Below are positions 15,873 through 22,945 of a DNA stretch of 64,000 nucleotides, piece after piece; positions within the stretch are counted from its first letter, which is position 1, and every line of letters starts with the position of its first letter. A program made the translations under genes and the position numbers. Location of the stretch: positions 1 through 64,000 of the forward strand of contig JBCCQN010000002.1 of NCBI GenBank assembly GCA_039024315.1, given 5' to 3'. The stretch is from JBCAWW01 sp039024315. GTDB lineage: Bacteria > Bacteroidota > Bacteroidia > J057. The notes below the pieces were generated by a model. It did not search any database. It was not told where the DNA came from and worked only from the letters and a program-made list of their open reading frames with translations.

Positions 15873-16762
15873 TAGCGTAATCTTTCGCCTCCATCGACTG
15901 CTATTAAGGCTCCATTAATCCATGCTGCTTCGTCGGTAGAGAGCAAGGCAATGACATTGGCGACATCCTCAGGAGTGGTCATTTTGCCAAAGGGATTACG
16001 GGCGATGGCACCAGCACGTAATTGTTCTTGGCCTGGAATCATGCGTAAAGACTGCGTATCGGTAATACCGGGTTGCACGATATTGGTCCGTAAACCATGC
16101 GGAGCAAGACTGACAGCCATGCTACGTGCTAGAGACTCTAGTACCACTTTAGCAGCAGAAACAGCCGCATATTGAGGCCATACTTTTTGGTTGCCCTCAC
16201 TGGTCAAGCCAATGATGCGCGCATCTGGGGCGAAGTATCCTTGGTCCAGAAACAGCCGCGTCCAAGACAACAAGCTCAAGCCCATCTGATGGATCGTATG
16301 CTGAAAATCGTCGATTTGTAAAACACCGGGTCTAGCGTTCTCCGCAGGAGTCAAAACTTGAGACCAAGCCGCCTGCAGGTCCTCCGAAATATCATCCGGG
16401 AAAGAGGGGGCTGAGCGTTCGCCGGAGGCTAATGGACGAAGATTGGCCCGAGAAAGTGCATGGACCAATACCCTCAGTTTTCCTTTTGCGGGCGCTAAAG
16501 CCTCCATTATCTTCTCTGAGCTAGCCTCAGCGAAAGCATTGACATTGAGGCCTATGAATTCCCCCGGCATTTCTGTCAGCGCTGCAAAGTCTGCCTCAAT
16601 CTGCTCTCGATCTTGGCGACGGTCGCGATGGACTACACAGACGTTCATCCCTTCTGCCCTTAGCTTGCGAGCTGTAGCCAAGCCGATGCCCTTGGAACCA
16701 CCCAAAATGAGGGCCCAATAGTCTTGACCAGTGAAGAGTGGTGAACGTGTATCTATTGCCAT
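15872..16762 (-). CDS. SDR oxidoreductase, probably enoyl-ACP reductase (FabL-like)
   Basis: 296 residues. Rossmann dinucleotide motif GGSKGIG at 21-27. The active-site tyrosine and lysine are Y198 and K205 (PQYAAVSAAKVV), spaced Y-x6-K as in the FabI/FabL enoyl reductases, not Y-x3-K as in ketoreductases such as FabG. The flanking pattern (SLAPHGLRTNIVQPGITDTQSL, then a late INGALIAVDGG) recalls FabL of Bacillus. If so, the operon reduces the acyl chain fully, and the ketoreduction step would use a housekeeping FabG. A repeat copy (16415-16430) encodes ASGERSA in a loop. Function as a plain SDR cannot be excluded. Confidence 0.75.
   Translation of the reverse strand: MAIDTRSPLFTGQDYWALILGGSKGIGLATARKLRAEGMNVCVVHRDRRQDREQIEADFAALTEMPGEFIGLNVNAFAEASSEKIMEALAPAKGKLRVLVHALSRANLRPLASGERSAPSFPDDISEDLQAAWSQVLTPAENARPGVLQIDDFQHTIHQMGLSLLSWTRLFLDQGYFAPDARIIGLTSEGNQKVWPQYAAVSAAKVVLESLARSMAVSLAPHGLRTNIVQPGITDTQSLRMIPGQEQLRAGAIARNPFGKMTTPEDVANVIALLSTDEAAWINGALIAVDGGERLR
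16415..16430 (+). repeat. Minihairpin repeat copy in the SDR gene (GCC-GGA-GGC)
   Basis: AGCGTTC leader with a three-base stem and GGA loop. Read in frame as SGERS. Confidence 0.5.
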
Positions 16763-17808
16763 TGAAGGAGCAGTCTTTGAGCAGAGAAGCCAGGACCAAA
16801 GGCCAGCATAAGGCCGTAATCACCAGCCGGAATTCCTTTATCAAGATAACGATCTAGGACATACAAAACCGTGGCGCTAGACATATTGCCAAAGTCGCGC
16901 AATACTCCTTTTGACTCATCGATATTCTTGTCCAAATCGTGGAGGAGATCTTCTACCATTTGCACGATCTTTTTGCCCCCTGGATGAAAAATAAAATGTT
17001 CCACATCCTTTACCTCCAAATCATTTTTGGCAAGAAAGGGATGTAGTATATCATCAAAGTGGGCCTGAATACGATCAGGAACCGTTTTATCAAGTACGAT
17101 TTGAAAACCTGAGTTGAGAAAGTTGTAGCCCATCATATCGATGGCATCAGGGAAATGATACATTTCTGTATCAAGAATCGCCGGTCGTACCTCATCACTG
17201 GGACCTACAATCGCGCAAGCTGCTCCATCTCCAAAGATCGCCGCACTAACCACATTGGTCATGGAGAAATCTTGATGCTGAAAAGTACTCATGGGAGACT
17301 CTAGCGCCAAAATAGCCGCTCGTTTGTCGGGATTAGCCTTCAGAAAATCATGCGCATAGATCAAGGCCGAAGTACCTGCCGCACAACCCATTTCTGTTAC
17401 AGGTAATCTCACGATATCCTGTCGCATTTTGAGACGATTGATAAGGTAAGCGTCCACCGAAGGAATCATCAAACCGGTACAACTGGTGGTGATGATATAA
17501 TCCAAATCCGTAGGCTGTAGACCCGCGCGATCCAGCGCTTTGCGCAAGGCTTCCTCTCCCAGATCGATCATCTTTTCTTTGTAGTAATCGTTCTTTTCTT
17601 GGAAGGAAGTAGGATGGAAAACCTCATCAATATCCATGATGGCATAGCGGCGATCCACATTGGCATAGCGAAAGATCCGAAGCACCTTTTTTTGTTGCCT
17701 TTCGGGTAGAGGTTCTACCCATTTTTGGATGTGGGCCCAGGACTCTTCCAGAGAACGCGTATACTGTGGCTGAGCAGTAGCTGTAGCAATGATTTTAGGA
17801 GCACTCAT
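16753..17808 (-). CDS. Type III polyketide synthase (alkylresorcinol/alkylpyrone synthase-like)
   Basis: 351 residues from the ATG at 17808, one base after the stop of the previous gene. Chalcone/stilbene-synthase fold with the catalytic triad C142 (TEMGCAAGTSAL), H275 (FIFHPGGKK) and N308 (DFGNMSSATV), and the C-terminal GFGPG-like FGPGFSAQ loop. Bacterial members of this type extend a fatty acyl starter with malonyl units and cyclise it to resorcinols or pyrones. The neighbours (two methyltransferases and an FAD enzyme) parallel the srsA-srsB-srsC phenolic-lipid set of Streptomyces. The starter and ring type cannot be read from sequence. Confidence 0.93.
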   Translation of the reverse strand: MSAPKIIATATAQPQYTRSLEESWAHIQKWVEPLPERQQKKVLRIFRYANVDRRYAIMDIDEVFHPTSFQEKNDYYKEKMIDLGEEALRKALDRAGLQPTDLDYIITTSCTGLMIPSVDAYLINRLKMRQDIVRLPVTEMGCAAGTSALIYAHDFLKANPDKRAAILALESPMSTFQHQDFSMTNVVSAAIFGDGAACAIVGPSDEVRPAILDTEMYHFPDAIDMMGYNFLNSGFQIVLDKTVPDRIQAHFDDILHPFLAKNDLEVKDVEHFIFHPGGKKIVQMVEDLLHDLDKNIDESKGVLRDFGNMSSATVLYVLDRYLDKGIPAGDYGLMLAFGPGFSAQRLLLQWQ

Positions 17809-17809
17809 A

Positions 17810-18535
17810 TTATTGGGACTGGCTGTAGGCACGGGTATCCAAAATCATTTGATAGCGGAAAGCCCATTGCCAGCGTAATTCTGAACTAATCAGTGGGGTA
17901 AGGGGTAAAATTTGTTTTAGGTCTTGGCGTGTAAAAGCTCTTTGTATGGAAACCAAGCCATCATGCCGGACCATCTCCGAAGATCGGAAAATGGTACACA
18001 CCAATTGAAAAAGTCGGTAAGCGATTTTGCTCCGATGGAGATCGTTGATCACTATACCCGTATTGGCTAACTGACTCAATCGAGGCAGATACTCAAGTAG
18101 ATGTTCATCGCTGAAGTGATGCAAAAACAACCCGCAATGAATGATATCATAGTCCTGCTGGAAAAAGGCTTCACCAAAGCAATCTAATTGTGAGAAACTT
18201 ATTTCGGGATAATCTTTTGATTTCTCCTGCGCATAGCGAATGCAGTGCGCATTAGCATCAAGGCCCGTCAGCTCTAATTTGATATTATTTTTCCGGCCCC
18301 ATTTGGCCATGGCTCTTAAAGTATCCCCAGCACCAGAGCCTAGGTCAACAATTTTGTAGGAAGCTTGGGGGACTTTTTTGACCAGACGAGCCAAACCATT
18401 GACACTAGGACCCGAGCCTCCTAGCCAATAGTTGATTTTACTCAATTGATCTAAAGTTTGCGAAAGCATGGGACCTTCCATCTCTAGATCATCCATCCAT
18501 TCATCTTCGTCGGAACGATAAGCGAATTCAAGCAT
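17810..18535 (-). CDS. SAM-dependent methyltransferase 1 of the phenolic-lipid operon
   Basis: 241 residues, class I methyltransferase. Motif I is IVDLGSGAGDTLRAMAKWG, followed by an acidic residue in GLDANAHCIRYA and a motif-IV like DIIHCGLFLHHF. The C-terminal half (INDLHRSKIAYRLFQLVC, then RHDGLVSIQRAFTRQDL) closely parallels the next gene. O- or C-methylation of the polyketide ring is the expected role by analogy with SrsB. The gene overlaps its paralogue by 8 bases and ends one base before the PKS start. Confidence 0.88.
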   Translation of the reverse strand: MLEFAYRSDEDEWMDDLEMEGPMLSQTLDQLSKINYWLGGSGPSVNGLARLVKKVPQASYKIVDLGSGAGDTLRAMAKWGRKNNIKLELTGLDANAHCIRYAQEKSKDYPEISFSQLDCFGEAFFQQDYDIIHCGLFLHHFSDEHLLEYLPRLSQLANTGIVINDLHRSKIAYRLFQLVCTIFRSSEMVRHDGLVSIQRAFTRQDLKQILPLTPLISSELRWQWAFRYQMILDTRAYSQSQ

Positions 18536-19268
18536 AGGCAGAAGTGAAGATAAGCAGCTGGAAACGAAAGGCCCAAACCCAACGAAGGCGAAATTGGCTT
18601 AAACCTGAATTTTGCAGGATGGAAAGCAGTTCGGATCGCCGAAAACCTCTTTTTATCGCCTGTAATCCATCATGTCGAATCATAGGATGGACGGGCAAAA
18701 AGAAAGTAAGCAAAGCAAAAGCCATATGAGCCAAAGGGTGTCGATGCAAATCAGAACTAATAAGCCCTAAACTACATTGAGTTGGCAGTTGTTTGAAAAC
18801 ATCGACCAAGGCTCCATCAGAGTAGTGATACAAAAATTGGCTGCTGATGGCGAGGTCTGTATTAGCGGGAAGATTAGTATCAGCCAATAAATCTTGTTGT
18901 TTAAAGGAAATTTCGGGAAACTCACTTGATTGACGACTAGCGTATTGGCAGGTATGTAGGTTCCCATCGATACCCATTAACTCGAATTCATAGCCATGCT
19001 TTCTACCCCAATTCGCTACTTTTCGCAATAAGTCTCCTCCTCCACAGCCTAAATCGACAATCTTAACTTTGTTTGACTTAGGCGTATTTGCAAGCATCAA
19101 CGGCAATGCTTTTATGATACTATTGTGCGTTCCCAGCCAACGATTGATGATAGAAAGTTGGCGGAGCGTAGTCTCCAAATCCGGTCCTGCTTGCTCGAGT
19201 TCGTCTAGCCACTCTTTTTCCGTGCTACGGTTTCGCCACATACGCTTCTTCACCAAATTGGAGACCAT
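18528..19268 (-). CDS. SAM-dependent methyltransferase 2 (tandem paralogue)
   Basis: 246 residues from 19268; an internal ATG at 19241 (MWRNRSTEKEW), which overlaps the FAD gene by only 17 bases, is an equally likely start. Motif I is IVDLGCGGGDLLRKVANWG and the C-terminal half (SSDLHRHPLAHMAFALLT, RHDGLQAIKRGFRRSEL) matches the neighbouring methyltransferase along its length, so the pair comes from a tandem duplication. The duplication suggests two separate methylations of the product. Confidence 0.87.
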   Translation of the reverse strand: MVSNLVKKRMWRNRSTEKEWLDELEQAGPDLETTLRQLSIINRWLGTHNSIIKALPLMLANTPKSNKVKIVDLGCGGGDLLRKVANWGRKHGYEFELMGIDGNLHTCQYASRQSSEFPEISFKQQDLLADTNLPANTDLAISSQFLYHYSDGALVDVFKQLPTQCSLGLISSDLHRHPLAHMAFALLTFFLPVHPMIRHDGLQAIKRGFRRSELLSILQNSGLSQFRLRWVWAFRFQLLIFTSAYA

Positions 19269-20373
19269 GGGTTTTACTGATGACCGCTTGCCCGATTGTC
19301 GGGAAGGCAGAAAGCCCCTTAACGGCTAATTCGGACCAAAAGGTACGGGCAAACATTTGTTGTAATTGTCGTCCGGCCCACAAACGCAATCTGAATTGTT
19401 TTTGCCAGTCTCGAAGGTATCCTTTTTCCAATTGATCACGGCTATATTTTTGCTGCAAAAAACCATCCGCCCAACCTGCTAAGATCCAAGCGCCTTGCAT
19501 TGCCATCGCCATTCCGTTCCCCACTAGGGGCATAATCATACCAGCAGAGTCTCCCGCCATAAGGATGTGATCCACCACTAACTCTTTGGGCACAAATGAT
19601 ATTTCATTGATGACGAGCGGTTTTTTAAATAGGGATTGGGCCGATTCGAGCTCTTTTTTGAGGAGAGGATTGCGATGCAGAACGTTTTCCATCATCACGG
19701 GAATACTCTTGTGCTCGCGTAAATGATCCCGAGTAGTCAAAAAACAAATATTGACCCGATCCTCTCCTTCTACTCTGGAAATCCCGCAATAGCCCGCCTG
19801 AAAGTTATGGAGCTGCACCAAGTCAGCCGGAAAATCTAGGCTTGCGTGATATTTGACTCCAATATAGGGAGAGCGCTTAGTGAAAAAAGGCCGTTGGAAG
19901 ACGCGGTCTAAGTGGCTGCGTTTTCCGTAGGAACCGATAACCAACTTTGCTTTGATCTCACTGCCATCCGAAAGACTTAGATAGTGAGAATCTGCTTCAA
20001 ATCGTACTGCGTTTACCTTTGTTTGGGTGTGGAGTTTTACGCCTCGCGCAACGCTTAATTGGGCCAAGGCATGATCCAATTGAAAACGACTGATGCTAAA
20101 CGCACCTAATGGTAATTGAGTATGAGCGAGTTTGCCTTTGGGCGAGCTGAGACTGAGACGTTTGATGTCTTGAGCTCCAATAGCAAAGGGATCTAGCCCT
20201 AGGCGAGATAATAGAGGCAAGGTTTCTTTAGAGATATATTCTCCACAGACTTTGTGAAATGGGTACTGGTTTTTCTCGATCAGACTGACTTGATGCCCCT
20301 TTTGAGCTAGTTCTATAGCCGACACAAGTCCAGCTAATCCTCCGCCAATCAACACTACGTCCGCAGTTCGCAT
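19225..20373 (-). CDS. FAD-dependent oxidoreductase (geranylgeranyl-reductase / hydroxylase type)
   Basis: 382 residues. N-terminal FAD motif VVLIGGGLAGLVSAIELAQ, then FHKVCGEYIS, which resembles the CGE motif of geranylgeranyl-reductase-like flavoproteins, and DHILMAGDSAGMIMPLVGNGMAMAMQ, the GD motif that binds FAD ribose. In srs-type pathways a flavoprotein hydroxylates the resorcinol ring to a quinol/quinone; that is the preferred reading, with reduction of an unsaturated chain as the alternative. It starts 8 bases after the histidine kinase gene ends. Confidence 0.85.
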   Translation of the reverse strand: MRTADVVLIGGGLAGLVSAIELAQKGHQVSLIEKNQYPFHKVCGEYISKETLPLLSRLGLDPFAIGAQDIKRLSLSSPKGKLAHTQLPLGAFSISRFQLDHALAQLSVARGVKLHTQTKVNAVRFEADSHYLSLSDGSEIKAKLVIGSYGKRSHLDRVFQRPFFTKRSPYIGVKYHASLDFPADLVQLHNFQAGYCGISRVEGEDRVNICFLTTRDHLREHKSIPVMMENVLHRNPLLKKELESAQSLFKKPLVINEISFVPKELVVDHILMAGDSAGMIMPLVGNGMAMAMQGAWILAGWADGFLQQKYSRDQLEKGYLRDWQKQFRLRLWAGRQLQQMFARTFWSELAVKGLSAFPTIGQAVISKTHGLQFGEEAYVAKP

Positions 20374-20381
20374 ACCTAAAA

Positions 20382-21749
20382 TTAGGCAAATTCGGGCAAG
20401 GCTGGTAATGCGAGTGCCTCAGTACGATATTTGACAAGGTGATCGGTAGGCGCTTGATTGGGGATCGAGACCTCAAAGGTACTTCCCTCTCCGAGTTCAG
20501 AGTTAAGTTTGACTTCGCCACCTAGTTTTCTCGCCGTCTCATTGACAATATACAGCCCCAAGCCGGTGCCTTCGCTTTGGTTAGAAGCTCGATAAAACAT
20601 TTCAAAAATACGATCGTGGAGATCTTCTCGAATACCAATACCATGATCTTGGACTGAGATCTTAGCGTGATCTCCTAAGCTGATGATTTCAACTTTGATC
20701 TGCGGCTTCAATTCTTCTGGTTTACTATATCGAATAGCGTTGGAGATCAAATTTTTGAGGATCATATCTATGCGACTTTGATCAGACAAAAATTTACCAT
20801 TTTGATCGACAATCACCTCAAAATCAACCCCAATAGCCCCATCTTCAGTTTTACAGTTTTGCAGAACACTCTCTACGATTTCCTCAAAATCGACCGCTTG
20901 TGTTTTAATGGCTACTTCCCGATTACGCTTATAATCGAGCAGATCTCGAATTAGTTTATCTAATTTCTTTAAAGATTTGTCTTGGAGATTGAGATATTGT
21001 TGAACCACTACCATATCGGTCTCATCTCTAGCCAAATTTATCAATCCCATTGCTGACGCAATGGGAGCACGTAAATCATGCCATGCATGGTAGATCAACT
21101 TATCTAGTTCATGGTTGAGACGCTCCAGTTCTTTGTTTTTCATCTCTAGGGTAGAGGCCTGACCGGCAAGTTCTTTACTGGAGATTTGGGATTGAACAAA
21201 GAAATAGTAGATAAATAGCATCAATAAGCCAAAGCATACGGCTGGTTCTAAGAACCCGAAAAATTCATAATACTCTGGTGGTAAGAGGTAAGAACCAAAG
21301 GGTTTCAAGTGAAAGATAAGGTCCGCGACAATTAGCCCTACTACATAGAGGACCAAAACCCTTTTTGCCCACCTATATCTGCGACCAAATGAATAAATAG
21401 TAGATGTTTTTAACACTATTAGATAAAACCAAAATACAGGGACTTGCTCTCCTATGATCGAGGAATAATAAAATATGAAGAAACAGTTAAAAAACTGGTA
21501 CGTCAACCAATTAGGTTGATAAATACGATGGTGATTTAAAAGCAGTATACCAATCTGAGCTAGTGCGACCAGAAAGGCGAGGCTTGCTAGATCATACACG
21601 CCAATAAAGACAAATACTAATCCGTGGACAAAGAAGCCAAGCAAGGAGAGCAGTCCACTAATGTTGCTCAATCTTACCCATTTACGTTTTTCTGGTAAAG
21701 TGGAAGCAGAATTACCCAGATCAATTAACTGGCTTAACAAGGAAGACAT
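20382..21749 (-). CDS. Membrane histidine kinase, first gene of the phenolic-lipid operon
   Basis: 455 residues. About six transmembrane helices fill residues 27-185, with no extracellular domain of any size, then a coiled-coil linker, a HisKA domain with the phospho-acceptor in YHAWHDLRAPIASAMG, and a HATPase domain with N box NLISNAIRYSKPEE, G1 VQDHGIGI and G2 GTGLGLYIVNE. There is no receiver domain and no response regulator next door. Because only 8 bases separate it from the FAD gene, it is very likely co-transcribed with the biosynthesis genes, and may sense the state of the membrane that the product changes (inference). Confidence 0.9.
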   Translation of the reverse strand: MSSLLSQLIDLGNSASTLPEKRKWVRLSNISGLLSLLGFFVHGLVFVFIGVYDLASLAFLVALAQIGILLLNHHRIYQPNWLTYQFFNCFFIFYYSSIIGEQVPVFWFYLIVLKTSTIYSFGRRYRWAKRVLVLYVVGLIVADLIFHLKPFGSYLLPPEYYEFFGFLEPAVCFGLLMLFIYYFFVQSQISSKELAGQASTLEMKNKELERLNHELDKLIYHAWHDLRAPIASAMGLINLARDETDMVVVQQYLNLQDKSLKKLDKLIRDLLDYKRNREVAIKTQAVDFEEIVESVLQNCKTEDGAIGVDFEVIVDQNGKFLSDQSRIDMILKNLISNAIRYSKPEELKPQIKVEIISLGDHAKISVQDHGIGIREDLHDRIFEMFYRASNQSEGTGLGLYIVNETARKLGGEVKLNSELGEGSTFEVSIPNQAPTDHLVKYRTEALALPALPEFA

Positions 21750-21858
21750 AAAGTTTCTTTGTAGAGGAGTGTGATGTTAGGGCAATTTATTACCAAAACC
21801 AGTATAAACCAATACAAAAAATACACAAATACTACTTATGCCATTACCTGATTCTTTG

Positions 21859-22848
21859 TCAAAGCTTCGGCACAAATGACTCTAGCAGTTTAAAGTCACC
21901 ATCGGGTATCAATTTCAAGGAATCACAACTGGCTGGCACCAATATCGCTTCACCTTTTTTAATATTAATTAACTCATTATCAGCAGATTCAATCTTCAAA
22001 GCTCCTCCCACACAGACTAAGATCACAAATGAATCCAGCTCAGCATAATCCCTTTTCACCTCTTGATCAAAATGCAGACGATTGGTAACGAAATAGTCGC
22101 ATTTAACCATTTCTACGCTGTCATTTTTCTTTTTTTCATACAGCGTTTTGTACTCATCATAATGCTGATAATCGATCGCATCTAAGGCTTGTTCGACATG
22201 TAACTCACGAAGGTTCCCTTCCGCGTCGCGACGGTCAAAATCGTAGATACGATAGGTAATATCAGAAGTCTGCTGAATTTCCGCTAACAATAGGCCTTTT
22301 CCGATGGTGTGTACTCTACCTGCTGGCAAAAAGAATACATCATCCTCTTCGACTTCTTCCTGATTAAGGATTTCCATCAGACGCCCACTCTCAAAATATT
22401 CCTGGTACTTTTCTTTGTCCAAAGCCTGATTGAAGCCTGTAATTAGTTTTGAACCTTCATCAGCTTGGAAGATGTACCACATTTCAGTTTTGCCGAAGGA
22501 ATTGTGGCGTTTCTTGGCTAAAGCATCGTCGGGATGCACTTGGATAGATAGATCAGCGTTGGCATCGATAAATTTTACTAATAAAGGAAAGGAATCGCCG
22601 AAGCGATCATAAACAGAGTTGCCTAACAATTCACCTTTATAGCTTTGTATCAATTCTTTCAAGGATTGACCTGCTAAAGGACCTTCGGCCACGATAGAAA
22701 CGTTGCCATCAACCCCAGATATTTCCCAGGTTTCTCCACAGTTAGGCAGTGGGGAGAAATCTTTATTCAATATGGTTTGGATTTTTTGACCGCCCCAAAT
22801 TTTGTCTTTAAAAATAGTGCGGAAGCGAAGAGGATATAATGGTTCCAT
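21859..22848 (-). CDS. manA: Mannose-6-phosphate isomerase, class I
   Basis: 329 residues. Interconverts fructose-6-phosphate and mannose-6-phosphate in the cytoplasm, feeding GDP-mannose. Zinc and active-site motifs of the cupin-type enzyme are present: SIQVHPDDALA, FGKTEMWYI, PAGRVHTIGKGLLLAEIQQTSD, and the following YRIYDFDR. Its short form (about 320 residues) is normal for Bacteroidota. It is on the same strand as the phenolic-lipid operon but 109 bases upstream, so it is probably a separate unit. Confidence 0.92.
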   Translation of the reverse strand: MEPLYPLRFRTIFKDKIWGGQKIQTILNKDFSPLPNCGETWEISGVDGNVSIVAEGPLAGQSLKELIQSYKGELLGNSVYDRFGDSFPLLVKFIDANADLSIQVHPDDALAKKRHNSFGKTEMWYIFQADEGSKLITGFNQALDKEKYQEYFESGRLMEILNQEEVEEDDVFFLPAGRVHTIGKGLLLAEIQQTSDITYRIYDFDRRDAEGNLRELHVEQALDAIDYQHYDEYKTLYEKKKNDSVEMVKCDYFVTNRLHFDQEVKRDYAELDSFVILVCVGGALKIESADNELINIKKGEAILVPASCDSLKLIPDGDFKLLESFVPKL

Positions 22849-22945
22849 ATCGGCAAATCTAAGAGATAAGCAGGGAGGAAACTATGTAAATCAGCCTATT
22901 CTGTTACATTTTTCTGCTGAGTTTACTAGAGCTAAAGATTAATGG

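Noticed and set aside
15872..16762. Plain FabG-type ketoreductase
   Set aside because: The catalytic Y and K are seven residues apart, as in enoyl reductases, not four as in FabG. Kept as the alternative only.
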